DNA from: Lachnoanaerobaculum gingivalis
GTDB taxonomy: Bacteria > Bacillota > Clostridia > Lachnospirales > Lachnospiraceae
Direction: 5' to 3'
DNA: 64,000 nucleotides
NCBI RefSeq assembly: GCF_003862475.1
Contig: NZ_RRCO01000001.1
Coordinates: 558,001-622,000, forward strand
Made by a program: the position numbers and the translations under genes. The notes under the pieces are model-generated. The model was given only the letters and a program-made list of their open reading frames with translations, ran no database searches and had not been told where the DNA came from. Below are positions 54,769 to 63,756 of this stretch, piece by piece. The stretch's first letter is position 1. Every line of letters starts with the position of its first letter.

Positions 54769-55875
54769 CTAATCTGCTATATAATCAACTACCGTGTAGC
54801 TTACAGATCCATCTTCAGAATTATTTATATCTACGACTAAAGTAACATCATCATTAACCTTGATACTTCCGTAGATAGAGAATGCAAATTGCATATCGCT
54901 GTTTGCAATTTTGTATGTTTCTCCGTCTATAGTCACAGATGTAGGTGTAAGTGTAGATGTTGACTCATAGTATATACTCTCAACAGTACCATGTACCGCC
55001 TTCTTACCGTTTGTAGCATCCGTATTCTCATCATATGCCCAGATAGTCTTTGCAGCTGCCGAATAGTATATTACAAGACCTACATCTGATGATACCATCA
55101 GACTCTTGAATCTGTCCGCACCTACGCTGCTTCCGTCAACAAAGAGATTCGCATCCTTATAGTCAAAAGGAACCGCCTGTATCAATTGATTTACAGACTT
55201 TACCACCTTAGGTCCCTTAAGCGAATTGTCGGCAAGCTTTAAAGGATTTACCTCCTTATCGCTGTTTAACTCACCGCCGAATACGGTTGCAATATATGCT
55301 CCGCCGTCTTTCATATTTGTTTTTAACATATTATAAAAGAGATTTATACAATCTCTTACCTTAAGATTTGAAGTAGGTGTAAGTGATGTAAGGTTCTCAT
55401 TTAACTCAAGGAAACCGTACTTTGCCATTCTCTTATTGTTTGCATCACCTGCAAAATCACTTGCCTGATATCCGAGTAAAGCAAGTACTCCTCTTACAGC
55501 ATCATTCAATGTTACATTATCATTAGGCTTGAAGTTTCCGCCTAGATATCCTGTCATATATCCCTGCTCCACAGCCATCTTTATAGCGGAAGCGTTCTCA
55601 TTATCTTTCGGAACATCATTAAATACCGACACATTGCTTGTCTTTGTAAGTACGGAACGATATGATGAAGCCTGTACAAGCATCTTTGCAAACTCACCTC
55701 TTGTGACAAATCTGTCTATATTTCCGCTTACAAAGGTTATACCCGTAAGACCTATTACTTTTTTTCTTAAATCAAAATTTGAACTTTGTGCAAAAGTAGT
55801 ACCTGCACCAATACTCTGTGTAGCCAATACAGAAGCCAATCCCAATGCTCCCATTTTCATTAATTTACTTCTCAT
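54769..55875 (-). CDS. S-layer homology domain protein
   Basis: 368 residues. A signal peptide (about 1-30, ending GTTFAQ) is followed by two SLH-type segments (FVTRGEFAKMLVQAS..FNDVPKDNENASAIKMAVEQGYMTGYLGGNFKPNDNVTLNDAVRGVLALLGY, about 55-140) and an unclassified C-terminal beta-rich part. It binds the wall from outside. It is the first gene of the operon leading into the efflux adaptor, ATPase and permease, which suggests it anchors or extends that machine across the thick wall (inference). GGAGG precedes the ATG. Confidence 0.85.
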   Translation of the reverse strand: MRSKLMKMGALGLASVLATQSIGAGTTFAQSSNFDLRKKVIGLTGITFVSGNIDRFVTRGEFAKMLVQASSYRSVLTKTSNVSVFNDVPKDNENASAIKMAVEQGYMTGYLGGNFKPNDNVTLNDAVRGVLALLGYQASDFAGDANNKRMAKYGFLELNENLTSLTPTSNLKVRDCINLFYNMLKTNMKDGGAYIATVFGGELNSDKEVNPLKLADNSLKGPKVVKSVNQLIQAVPFDYKDANLFVDGSSVGADRFKSLMVSSDVGLVIYYSAAAKTIWAYDENTDATNGKKAVHGTVESIYYESTSTLTPTSVTIDGETYKIANSDMQFAFSIYGSIKVNDDVTLVVDINNSEDGSVSYTVVDYIAD

Positions 55876-55910
55876 ATAACCTCCGTTATCTGCATATTAA
55901 CGTGCTTAGT

Positions 55911-55938
55911 ATTATATCGCAATCACTCCCATATTCAA
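55911..55938 (-). promoter_or_regulatory. promoter of the SLH-efflux operon
   Basis: Minus strand TTGAAT (55933-55938), 16-base spacer, TATAAT (55911-55916). The rest of the 303-bp gap 55876-56178 holds the gpmI terminator and nothing else I recognise. Confidence 0.65.
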
Positions 55939-56131
55939 TAATAATCACGAAATCTTTATATATTTTTTTGCTAATCTTTATCAAGCCCATTGTATCAGCT
56001 TAATAATACACATAATACGCTATTTGTTTTTCAAAGTCAATTAACGCTATATGAATTATCTTTGTATATTATTTACGGTTTATTTAATAATGTTGAGAAT
56101 GATTAGACATCTTATCAGTATTTCTTAAAAT

Positions 56132-56166
56132 TATAAAAAATGCCCAAGGCAAAAACCTTGAGCATT
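56132..56166 (-). terminator. gpmI terminator
   Basis: The stem TGCTCAAGG / CCTTGGGCA on the minus strand, loop of five, followed by TTTTTTAT. Confidence 0.88.
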
Positions 56167-56178
56167 AATAAGACCTAT

Positions 56179-57714
56179 TTACTTTTCAACCAATAAACTC
56201 TTTCCTGTCATTGCAGCCGGTTTTTGTAATCCCATAAGCTCAATCAGTGTAGGAACTATATCACAAAGTCTTCCGCCCTCTGCCAGAGTGTACTTAGGAT
56301 CTGCATTTACCAGAATGAAAGGTACAGGATTTGTAGTATGAGCTGTATGTGGTTCACCTGTCTCTTCATCAACCAAAGTCTCACAGTTTCCGTGGTCCGC
56401 ACAGATAAACATAACTCCGTTAACTTCCTTGATAGCCTCTACAGCCTTTCCTATACACTCATCAACTGTCTCTACAGCCTTTATAGCCGCATTTTCCACA
56501 GCTGTATGACCTACCATGTCAGGGTTTGCAAAGTTGATTATAATAACATCATACTTACCGCTCTTTATAGCGTCTACAAGCTTATCACATACCTCATATG
56601 CGCTCATCTGCGGCTTCAAATCATATGTAGCAACATCCTTTGGCGAGTTTACAAGAATTCTGTCTTCACCCTCATTAGGCTCTTCCTTGCCTCCGTTAAA
56701 GAAGAATGTGACATGAGCATATTTCTCAGTCTCGGCAATTCTTACCTGCTTCATACCGTGCTCCGCTATGAACTCTCCGAATGTATCCTTTATCTCTTCC
56801 TTCTCAAAAGCAACAAGCTTGTTACCTATGCTCTCATCATAATCTGTAAAGCATACAAATGTGGTATCAAGTCTCTTTCCTCTGTTAAAGCCGTCAAAAT
56901 CGTCTACACAGAATACTCTTGTCATTTCTCTTGCTCTGTCAGGTCTGAAGTTAAAGAAGATAACCGAATCTTTATCCTTAATAGTCTTTGCACCGTCATT
57001 ATCTACAGAGAAAGGTACCACAAACTCATCATTCTTACCTTCATCATATGACTCCTGTATTCCCTCTGTAGCACTCTTTTTTAAGTTTCCACCCTTAGTC
57101 ATAATAGAATAAGCGGCTTCAACTCTGTCCCATCTGTTATCTCTATCCATTGCGTAGAAACGTCCCATTACGGAAGCTACCTTTCCTACACCGATTTTAG
57201 CCATCTCTTTTTCAAGCTCGGCTACAAATTCCTTTCCTGATGTAGGAGGTGTATCTCTACCGTCAAGGAAGGCATGAACATAAACTTCTTTTAATCCGTT
57301 TCTCTTTGCAAGCTCCAACAATCCGTAAATATGTGTATTATGGCTGTGAACACCACCGCTTGAAACAAGTCCCATTAAATGAAGTGCGCTGTTATTCTTC
57401 TTTGCATTGTCAACTGCGGCAAGAAGCGCCTTGTTCTCAAAGAAATCCCCATCCTCTATAGCCTTTGATATTCTTGTAAGCTCCTGATATATAATTCTTC
57501 CTGCACCCATATTCATATGGCCTACCTCAGAGTTGCCCATCTGACCGTCAGGAAGACCTACAAAAAGTCCGCTTGCCTGTCCTTCTACAAAAGGATACTC
57601 CTTCATAAGACTGCACAGATTGGGTGTATTTGCCTCAAACACCGCATTGTGATCATGTCCTTTTCTAAGTCCTAAACCGTCCATTATACATAATACTACA
57701 GGTCTTTTTTCCAT
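56179..57714 (-). CDS. gpmI: 2,3-bisphosphoglycerate-independent phosphoglycerate mutase
   Basis: 511 residues, the manganese-dependent alkaline-phosphatase-fold mutase of glycolysis. The phosphoserine nucleophile is Ser62 in MGNSEVGHMNMGAG. Metal ligands include Asp12 (IMDGLG) and the late FICADHGNCE and PHTAHTTNPVP blocks. DGRDTPPTSG is the typical hinge region. The ATG at 57714 has GAGG upstream; a TTG seven codons earlier is not supported. It is a stand-alone gene with its own terminator. Confidence 0.98.
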   Translation of the reverse strand: MEKRPVVLCIMDGLGLRKGHDHNAVFEANTPNLCSLMKEYPFVEGQASGLFVGLPDGQMGNSEVGHMNMGAGRIIYQELTRISKAIEDGDFFENKALLAAVDNAKKNNSALHLMGLVSSGGVHSHNTHIYGLLELAKRNGLKEVYVHAFLDGRDTPPTSGKEFVAELEKEMAKIGVGKVASVMGRFYAMDRDNRWDRVEAAYSIMTKGGNLKKSATEGIQESYDEGKNDEFVVPFSVDNDGAKTIKDKDSVIFFNFRPDRAREMTRVFCVDDFDGFNRGKRLDTTFVCFTDYDESIGNKLVAFEKEEIKDTFGEFIAEHGMKQVRIAETEKYAHVTFFFNGGKEEPNEGEDRILVNSPKDVATYDLKPQMSAYEVCDKLVDAIKSGKYDVIIINFANPDMVGHTAVENAAIKAVETVDECIGKAVEAIKEVNGVMFICADHGNCETLVDEETGEPHTAHTTNPVPFILVNADPKYTLAEGGRLCDIVPTLIELMGLQKPAAMTGKSLLVEK

Positions 57715-57878
57715 ATATACCTCGTTTTCTATCAAACAGTCTATAGCTGTTTGAATAAATGTTATTAGTCAGCAGCCCGGCACCATACCGAAACTGCGTA
57801 TTATTTTCAAATTCGATTTGATTTTACATTAATTCCAAAACATAATCAAGACAAAAAAATAACAAAGCTTACTAAAAA

Positions 57879-57941
57879 TAAAATCCGTGTCCTAATTCGG
57901 GTAACAAACTTTACCGTTACCTAAACTATAACACAGATTTT
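57879..57941 (-). terminator. nested hairpin after znuB
   Basis: Outer arms AAAATCCGTGT (57880-57890) and ACACAGATTTT (57931-57941), inner arms GGTAAC (57900-57905) and GTTACC (57916-57921). On the minus strand ATTTTTAG follows. It is a large terminator; part of the stem may have another role. Confidence 0.6.
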
Positions 57942-57943
57942 AA

Positions 57944-58774
57944 TTAATGTCCCGTTTTACCTATCAGATAAAATATAAAAAATGCAACTATATCAATGCA
58001 TACAATAGTTGCGCCCACAGGTGAACCGCCAAGTATTGAAATGAAAAGTCCTAAAGCGGTACAAACCACTGAAAATATCGCCGAAGATACGGTCACTGAG
58101 AGGAAACTCTTAAACACACACATGGATGCCAATGCAGGGAATACCACAAGTGCCGAAATAAGGAGTGACCCGACTAAATTCATAGCCAATACTACAATTA
58201 TTGCAATGATTATAGCTATCAAGAGATTATATTTTTGTGTGTCTATACCTGTAGCACTTGCAAAATTCTCATCAAATGTTACTGCAAAAATTTTATTATA
58301 AAACAGTACAAATGCAGATATTACAAATATTGACAGTATAACACAAAGAATCACTTTTTCCTTTGTTAAAGTAAGTATTGAAGTGGATCCGAACAGGGTG
58401 GTACATACATCTCCGGCAAGATTTGATCCGCTTGAAAACACATTCATAACAAGATATCCGAAAGCCATCGCCCCGACAGACATCATCGTTATCGACGCAT
58501 CTCCCTTTATCTTTCCGTTACTTCCGCCCTTTAAAAGCAGAATTGCGGCAATTATGGTCACAGGTAATACAAGCACCATATTGTCTGTAAGATTAAATAC
58601 CGTAGATACCGCAACTGCACCGAATGCCACATGTGAAAGTCCGTCTCCAATAAATGAAAATCGTTTCAATACCAGAATAACACCAAGCAGTGAGGAGCAC
58701 AGTGCTATAAGTATGCCTACTACTATTGCATACCTTACAAAAGGATAGCTTAAATATATATGTATGTCTTTCAT
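57944..58774 (-). CDS. znuB: zinc ABC transporter permease
   Basis: 276 residues and about eight membrane helices, ABC-3 family. Typical segments are FIGDGLSHVAFGAVAV near residue 35, GDVCTTLFGSTS, and ALVVFPALASMC near the C-terminus. It is the inner-membrane channel for ZnuA-delivered zinc. Four bases overlap the end of znuC. Confidence 0.92.
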   Translation of the reverse strand: MKDIHIYLSYPFVRYAIVVGILIALCSSLLGVILVLKRFSFIGDGLSHVAFGAVAVSTVFNLTDNMVLVLPVTIIAAILLLKGGSNGKIKGDASITMMSVGAMAFGYLVMNVFSSGSNLAGDVCTTLFGSTSILTLTKEKVILCVILSIFVISAFVLFYNKIFAVTFDENFASATGIDTQKYNLLIAIIIAIIVVLAMNLVGSLLISALVVFPALASMCVFKSFLSVTVSSAIFSVVCTALGLFISILGGSPVGATIVCIDIVAFFIFYLIGKTGH

Positions 58775-59442
58775 GCCATCCCCCTGCTCTTTTTATATTC
58801 CGGAGTTGTACCGAAAAATATATGTTCTCCAATATATAAAACCTTGGTAGCATATTCAAGTGCCACTTTTATATCATGAGATATCATAATAATGGTCATA
58901 TTGCTTTTATTCAGCTCATTGATAATATCATACATATTCCTACTCGCCTCAGGATCAAGACCTGTAACAGGCTCATCAAGTATCATAAGTCTTTGTCCCG
59001 CCATCAACGCTCTGGCTAAAAGCACCCTTTGTTGCTGACCGCCGGAGAGTTCACTGAAGCTTCTTGTCATAAGATCCAGAAGTCCCAGTTTTTCTATCTT
59101 CTCCTTTGCGGTCTGCTTTTCTTCTTTTTTATAAAATGGTCTGATTCCCACCTTAGACTGACATCCTGACAGCACAATTTCAAAAACCGATGCCGGAAAG
59201 TCTTTTAATAATTGTTGCTGCTGTGATAAATATCCTATCTCCGTAGGCAACAAATTTTCATTATATATAACCTCTCCTGAGATTGGTTTTATAAGTTTTA
59301 AAAGCGTCTTTATAAGTGTAGACTTTCCCACACCGTTTTCCCCAATTACACATAGATAATCTCCGTCCGAAACTTCAAAATCAAGATTATCCACTATGGC
59401 TTTTCCATCATATCCAAGTGACAATTTTTCACATTTTATCAT
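58771..59442 (-). CDS. znuC: zinc ABC transporter ATP-binding protein
   Basis: 223 residues. Walker A GENGVGKST at 34-42, the Q-loop YLSQQQQLL, signature LSGGQQQR and Walker B LMILDEPVTGLD are complete. It lies 11 bp after znuA and overlaps znuB. Confidence 0.94.
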   Translation of the reverse strand: MIKCEKLSLGYDGKAIVDNLDFEVSDGDYLCVIGENGVGKSTLIKTLLKLIKPISGEVIYNENLLPTEIGYLSQQQQLLKDFPASVFEIVLSGCQSKVGIRPFYKKEEKQTAKEKIEKLGLLDLMTRSFSELSGGQQQRVLLARALMAGQRLMILDEPVTGLDPEASRNMYDIINELNKSNMTIIMISHDIKVALEYATKVLYIGEHIFFGTTPEYKKSRGMA

Positions 59443-59453
59443 AAAACTCCAGT

Positions 59454-60530
59454 CTATAATACCTCTTTAAGCACTTCCAAATTCTTCTTCATTATATCCA
59501 GATAGCTTGCATTATCACTGCTCTTTGTAGACTGCATAGAGTCAAGCACCAAAACCTTGGCATTTTTATCCTTGGTATTATCAACTATTGTTTTTGCCAA
59601 ATCCCCTTTTGAACCGTCAATTATAAAAATATCCGACATATTAAGTTCATCCATCTTATTTGCCAAAAACTTTACAGTCTCAAAAGATGCTTCACTTCCC
59701 GCATCACAGCCCTTAAATGCTGCATAATACTTTATTCCGTATTCATTTACCAGATATCTGAACGGGAATCTGTCTCCGACTATTATAGTTTTGTTTTGAA
59801 TGCTTGAAAGTGTATCCTTATACTCTTTATCAAGTTCATCAAGCTTAGCTAAATAGTCATTTGCGTTTTTCTCATATTCAGCCTTATTGTCAGGGTCAAT
59901 TTCAGCCAACTTTGCTTCTATAGCACTTACTATAGTTTCAGCATTCTTAATTGAGAGCCATACATGCTCATCTATCTCTTCCTCTCCGTCTTCATGCTCA
60001 CCTTCTTCATGTGCATGCTCGCCCTCTTCATTTGCATGTTCTTCGCCTTCATGGTCATGCTCTTCTTCATCCTGCATACCCTCTACAAGTTCCTCTGCTA
60101 ATGCAGCTTCACCGATACTGTCTACCATATTGATATACTTCAAATTAGGATTCTCTTTTATAATATCCTCGGCCCAACCGTCAGAATCTCCGCCTACATA
60201 AACAAACAGATCACTGTCTGTGATTTTTGCAATATCTGCCGCAGATGCCTGATAGCTGTGTAAATCCACACCCTTATCTATAAGGAAGGAAATCTCTACA
60301 TTCTTATTATCACCTACTATCTGTTTTACCCAGTCATAGGCAGGGAAAATGGTAGTAACAATGTTCAGCTTCTTAGTTTCCTCACTTTTACTTTCAGCTA
60401 CACTGCTGCTCTCCGTAACACTGCTGCCGCTCTCAGCCTCACTGCTGCCGGTACTTTCCTTTTTTGCACAGCCCAAAACCATCATAATAGCCACAAGGAT
60501 ACTTAGTCCTATTCCAATATACTTCTTCAT
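59454..60530 (-). CDS. znuA: zinc-binding lipoprotein
   Basis: 358 residues, cluster A-I metal-binding protein. A lipoprotein signal ends at Cys21 (MVLGC). A Ser/Glu-rich linker follows, and metal ligands include His91 (DLHSYQ) and His189 (DEHVWLS). The flexible loop 152-186 is extremely rich in His and Glu (HDHEGEEH, GEHAHEEGEH), the mark of zinc rather than manganese importers. It captures zinc outside and passes it to ZnuB. It lies 9 bp after the Fur-family gene, same operon. Confidence 0.94.
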   Translation of the reverse strand: MKKYIGIGLSILVAIMMVLGCAKKESTGSSEAESGSSVTESSSVAESKSEETKKLNIVTTIFPAYDWVKQIVGDNKNVEISFLIDKGVDLHSYQASAADIAKITDSDLFVYVGGDSDGWAEDIIKENPNLKYINMVDSIGEAALAEELVEGMQDEEEHDHEGEEHANEEGEHAHEEGEHEDGEEEIDEHVWLSIKNAETIVSAIEAKLAEIDPDNKAEYEKNANDYLAKLDELDKEYKDTLSSIQNKTIIVGDRFPFRYLVNEYGIKYYAAFKGCDAGSEASFETVKFLANKMDELNMSDIFIIDGSKGDLAKTIVDNTKDKNAKVLVLDSMQSTKSSDNASYLDIMKKNLEVLKEVL

Positions 60531-60539
60531 AGTCTCCCT

Positions 60540-60947
60540 CTATTCTCTACATTCATTACAAGTTCCATAAAAAACTGTTCTGGCATGATCTATAGAAAAG
60601 CCGTGTTCTTCTCTCAAGTGTTCGCCGATTAAAGATAATTCAGTACACTCCAAATGTATAAGCTTTCCGCATTTTTCGCATTTACAATGAAAACATACCG
60701 GATGAACGTCTTCACCCTCTACATATTCAAAGCAGGCACTGTCTCCTGTTTCCAACATATATTTATGTACTGTCCCATCGCTTACCATTCTGTCCAAATG
60801 TCTGTAAACAGTAGCTTTCCCGATATTCTTTCCCTGCTGTTTGAAAAAGAGAATAATATCATTCACGGTGACATGCTTATTCTCATTGTTTTTCAGGAAA
60901 TCCTCTATTTCAAGCAATTGTCTTGTTTTGTACTGAGCTTTCTTCAA
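60540..60947 (-). CDS. zur: Fur-family metalloregulator, probably Zur
   Basis: 135 residues. The winged helix (TVNDIILFFKQQGKNIGKATVYRHLDRM) is followed by a metal/dimer domain with HPVCFHCKCEKCGKLIH and the C-terminal CNECRE, which gives two CxxC pairs for structural zinc. It is the first gene of the znuACB operon, so zinc sensing is inferred. The start is a TTG at 60947 with GGAGG six bases upstream; no better start exists. Three Fur-type boxes lie in its promoter, which suggests it represses itself and the transporter. Confidence 0.9.
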   Translation of the reverse strand: MKKAQYKTRQLLEIEDFLKNNENKHVTVNDIILFFKQQGKNIGKATVYRHLDRMVSDGTVHKYMLETGDSACFEYVEGEDVHPVCFHCKCEKCGKLIHLECTELSLIGEHLREEHGFSIDHARTVFYGTCNECRE

Positions 60948-60962
60948 ACCACACCTCCAATT

Positions 60963-60978
60963 TGATTACTGAGATTTA
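60963..60978. promoter_or_regulatory. Zur-like box A
   Basis: TGATTACTGAGATTTA, an imperfect relative of boxes B and C, located between the transcription start and the zur ribosome-binding site. Confidence 0.45.
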
Positions 60979-60987
60979 AACTCAATT

Positions 60988-61052
60988 TGAAACTCGATAT
61001 CATATTACAACTTTTTATTTCATTTTTCAAGCAAATTTGATAACGAGTTTTA
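60988..61052 (-). promoter_or_regulatory. zur-znuACB promoter with boxes B and C
   Basis: Minus strand TTGAAA (61025-61030), 17-base spacer, TAATAT (61002-61007). Box B TGAAACTCGATATCA (60988-61002) touches the -10. Box C TGATAACGAGTTTTA (61038-61052) lies just upstream of the -35 in the opposite orientation. Both are 15-bp 7-1-7 sites of Fur type. Confidence 0.65.
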
Positions 61053-61061
61053 ATTTTTTTA

Positions 61062-61112
61062 TCAAAAAAACACATCAACAATCTAAAAATAAATCAGATG
61101 TTGATGTGTTCA
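61062..61112 (-). terminator. terminator of the iron alcohol dehydrogenase gene
   Basis: Perfect 12-base arms AACACATCAACA (61069-61080) and TGTTGATGTGTT (61099-61110); on the minus strand TTTTTGAT follows. Confidence 0.88.
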
Positions 61113-61129
61113 TTTATACTATAAAATTT

Positions 61130-62344
61130 TTAGAAATCTACTTCCGTATCATAGTAGCAACATTTTAAGAGCTTCTCCATCTCTTCAACACTTGGCTGTC
61201 TTGGGTTTGAACCTGTACATGCATCTCCAACGGCATTTACAGCTATATCATGAAGTCTTTCCAAGAAAACTTTCTCAGGTACAAATCCGTTCTCTGTAGG
61301 ATATGAATCCGCACCGTAGTTCTTGATACAATGTGGAATATTTAAAGCATCATTTAAACCTCTAAGGTACTTGATAAGCTCTTTTATCTTCTCATCTTCG
61401 CTACTGCCCGGCAATCCAAGCACATCAGCTATCTTAGCATATCTCTTTGCAGCTTCCTTATCCTTAGCATTGAAAGCGATAACCTTTGGAAGGTACATAG
61501 CATTTGCCGCACCGTGAATAATGTGAGCACCCAAATCTCCAAATACGGCACCTGTCTTATGCGCCATAGAATGTACTATTCCAAGTAAAGCATTTGAGAA
61601 TGCCATACCTGCAAGACATTGTGCATTGTGCATTGCATCTCTGGCCGTCTTATCTTCATTGTATGACTTTACAAGATACTTGTCGATCATTTCTATAGAG
61701 TGAAGTGCAAGCGGATCTGTAAAATCACAGTTGGCTGTTGATACATATGCCTCTATAGCATGTGTCATAGCATCCATACCTGTATGTGCAACTAGCTTCT
61801 TTGGCATTGTCTGTGCAAGTGCAGGATCTACAATTGCAACATCAGGTGTTATCTCAAAGTCGGCTATAGGATATTTGATACCCTTTTCATAGTCTGTTAT
61901 AATTGAAAAAGCTGTTACTTCCGTAGCTGTTCCCGATGTGGAAGAAATAGCACAGAATTTTGCTTTTTTTCTAAGTGTAGGAATACCGAATACCTTACAC
62001 ATATCCTCAAAAGTACAATCAGGATACTCATACTTGATCCACATAGCCTTTGCCGCATCGATAGGTGAACCTCCACCGATAGCAACTATCCAGTCCGGTC
62101 CGAACTCAAGCATCTCCTTAGCACCACGCATTACGGTGTCTACAGAAGGATCAGACTCAATTCCCTCAAAAAGTCTTACTTCCATACCTGCTTCTTCCAA
62201 ATAAGCAATGGTCTTGTCTAAGAATCCGAATCTTTTCATTGATCCACCGCCTACACAGACAAAAGCCTTCTTTCCTGTGAAACTCTTTAAAGCCTCAAGT
62301 GAATCTTTTCCATGATAAATGTCTCTTGGTAATGTAAATCTCAT
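61130..62344 (-). CDS. iron-containing alcohol dehydrogenase
   Basis: 404 residues, group III alcohol dehydrogenase. NAD-binding GGGSPIDAAKAMW near residue 90, the TSGTATEVTAFSIITD block, and iron ligands in MDAMTHAIEAYVS and HSMAHKTGAVFGDLGAHIIHG. It is closely similar in motif style to the C-terminal half of AdhE in this window (24850-27450). A role as NADH-dependent aldehyde/butanol-type reductase is likely, with the substrate unknown. The ATG at 62344 follows GGAGG; a longer reading eight codons earlier overlaps that site. It is a single-gene unit with its own terminator. Confidence 0.93.
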   Translation of the reverse strand: MRFTLPRDIYHGKDSLEALKSFTGKKAFVCVGGGSMKRFGFLDKTIAYLEEAGMEVRLFEGIESDPSVDTVMRGAKEMLEFGPDWIVAIGGGSPIDAAKAMWIKYEYPDCTFEDMCKVFGIPTLRKKAKFCAISSTSGTATEVTAFSIITDYEKGIKYPIADFEITPDVAIVDPALAQTMPKKLVAHTGMDAMTHAIEAYVSTANCDFTDPLALHSIEMIDKYLVKSYNEDKTARDAMHNAQCLAGMAFSNALLGIVHSMAHKTGAVFGDLGAHIIHGAANAMYLPKVIAFNAKDKEAAKRYAKIADVLGLPGSSEDEKIKELIKYLRGLNDALNIPHCIKNYGADSYPTENGFVPEKVFLERLHDIAVNAVGDACTGSNPRQPSVEEMEKLLKCCYYDTEVDF

Positions 62345-62476
62345 ATACAGCCTCCATTTTTTGAGCATCAGTTCTTAACTATTAAGAACCTAAGTGTTAC
62401 TAAAATTACATGCTTATATATTATAACTTAATATTACCATTGTCAATATTATAACGATATTTTTTTAACAATTTGT

Positions 62477-63274
62477 TCATTCTCTTCTGATAAAGCTGAA
62501 ATTATTTACATCTATTGAGAAAACAAGCTTCACCAGCCATAAGAAAAATAAAAGTACTCCTATAGGTATAAGGCATGATGTTACAATAAGTACAGCAATA
62601 GCCTCTATAAATGAACTGAGAGTATTCTCAAACTTCTTTAAAAGATCATTCACATTCCCTGTAATATTATTTACTATCTTCTCAATGGCGTTACTGTTTT
62701 TGTTCTCCTCCTCGGCACTCTTTGTTACCGTATCCGTATTTTCCTTGGCATTATTAAGAGTCGTCTCTATCGAGGCGGCATAATTACTCTCAATCATTCG
62801 CGCAATATTTACACTCACGGGGATGGTAAATGATATAACCAGGCTGAATAAAAACAGCTTTGTGGCGATTTTTGCAAATATCTTCTCGTTTGAAGCGATA
62901 AAAACGATGAAAAGCACACATGCCACAGGAATAACATACTTAAATGCCACAAAGCCTGTTACGGTGAGCAAGAACTTCTCAAGGTAGATTGCGCAAAGCA
63001 CAATCAGAAAATACTTGCTCATATCCGCAAGTTCCTGTGCAATAGGTGTTCCTACATCTCCCGGCAAGAGTGTAATAGCCGATGAAGATGCCACAGCTGC
63101 AGCCGCAAGCTCCATGACTTTACTTCTGCTCTTGTCAAGAGCATTTATCGTATCCGCATGAAAATCCACATTCCCCAGCTTATCGGCTATCAGAAAGAAT
63201 GATACCACTCCTACCGCAATACAAAAGATTGCGGCAATTACCTTTATTATCAATACCTTTTTAATTGATGACAT
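62477..63274 (-). CDS. membrane protein of unknown function
   Basis: 265 residues. I do not recognise the family. An N-terminal helix (about 8-28), two or three helices at about 85-165, a charged, Asn/Lys/Glu-rich stretch probably outside the membrane (about 180-225), and a last helix at about 232-255. Its start overlaps the end of the phosphatase gene by 14 bp, so the two are translated together. A phosphotyrosine phosphatase partner may hint at a link with envelope polysaccharide control, but this is speculation. Confidence 0.6.
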   Translation of the reverse strand: MSSIKKVLIIKVIAAIFCIAVGVVSFFLIADKLGNVDFHADTINALDKSRSKVMELAAAAVASSSAITLLPGDVGTPIAQELADMSKYFLIVLCAIYLEKFLLTVTGFVAFKYVIPVACVLFIVFIASNEKIFAKIATKLFLFSLVISFTIPVSVNIARMIESNYAASIETTLNNAKENTDTVTKSAEEENKNSNAIEKIVNNITGNVNDLLKKFENTLSSFIEAIAVLIVTSCLIPIGVLLFFLWLVKLVFSIDVNNFSFIRRE

Positions 63275-63740
63275 TTTTCTCCTCCAAATACTTCAAAAAT
63301 CCATCTATACCTCTGTTTATATCCTCAAAGGCAACATCAAATCTGTCGGTGTACCATGGGTCCGATACCGAATCATCGCTTCCTGCAAAGCTTAAAAGTT
63401 TGAATATCTTATCTCCGTCACCGAACAAATTTTTCATATTTCTTATATTGGCATCGTCCATACCTATAAGATAGTCATATTCTTCATAGTCGGACTTTAC
63501 CATCTGCCTTGCCTTCTTACCTGCACAGGATATTCCATGTTTCTGAAGTTCGTCTTTTGCAGACGGAAACATAGGATTTCCCACGCCGTTCCATATCTCT
63601 TCCGAGCTTGTTGCGGCTGAGGCTATCTCAAACATATCCTCCAACCCAAGCTTTTTCACTTTGTCTTTCATTATAAACTCTGCCATAGGCGAACGGCAGA
63701 TATTGCCGTGGCAAACCATGAGAACACGAATTGGTGTCAT
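63261..63740 (-). CDS. low-molecular-weight protein-tyrosine-phosphatase
   Basis: 159 residues. The phosphate loop VCHGNICRSPMAE gives the C-x5-R signature at Cys10-Arg16, and the general acid aspartate lies in VSDPWYTDRF. The length is typical. It dephosphorylates tyrosine-phosphorylated proteins such as bacterial BY-kinases and capsule enzymes. GGAGG precedes the ATG. Confidence 0.94.
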   Translation of the reverse strand: MTPIRVLMVCHGNICRSPMAEFIMKDKVKKLGLEDMFEIASAATSSEEIWNGVGNPMFPSAKDELQKHGISCAGKKARQMVKSDYEEYDYLIGMDDANIRNMKNLFGDGDKIFKLLSFAGSDDSVSDPWYTDRFDVAFEDINRGIDGFLKYLEEKNVIN

Positions 63741-63756
63741 AATATCCCTCCTGTTG

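Noticed and set aside
56338-57051. 237-codon plus-strand frame inside gpmI
   Set aside because: Antisense to a well-supported conserved gene, Cys/Tyr/Ser-rich with no family likeness; a shadow frame.
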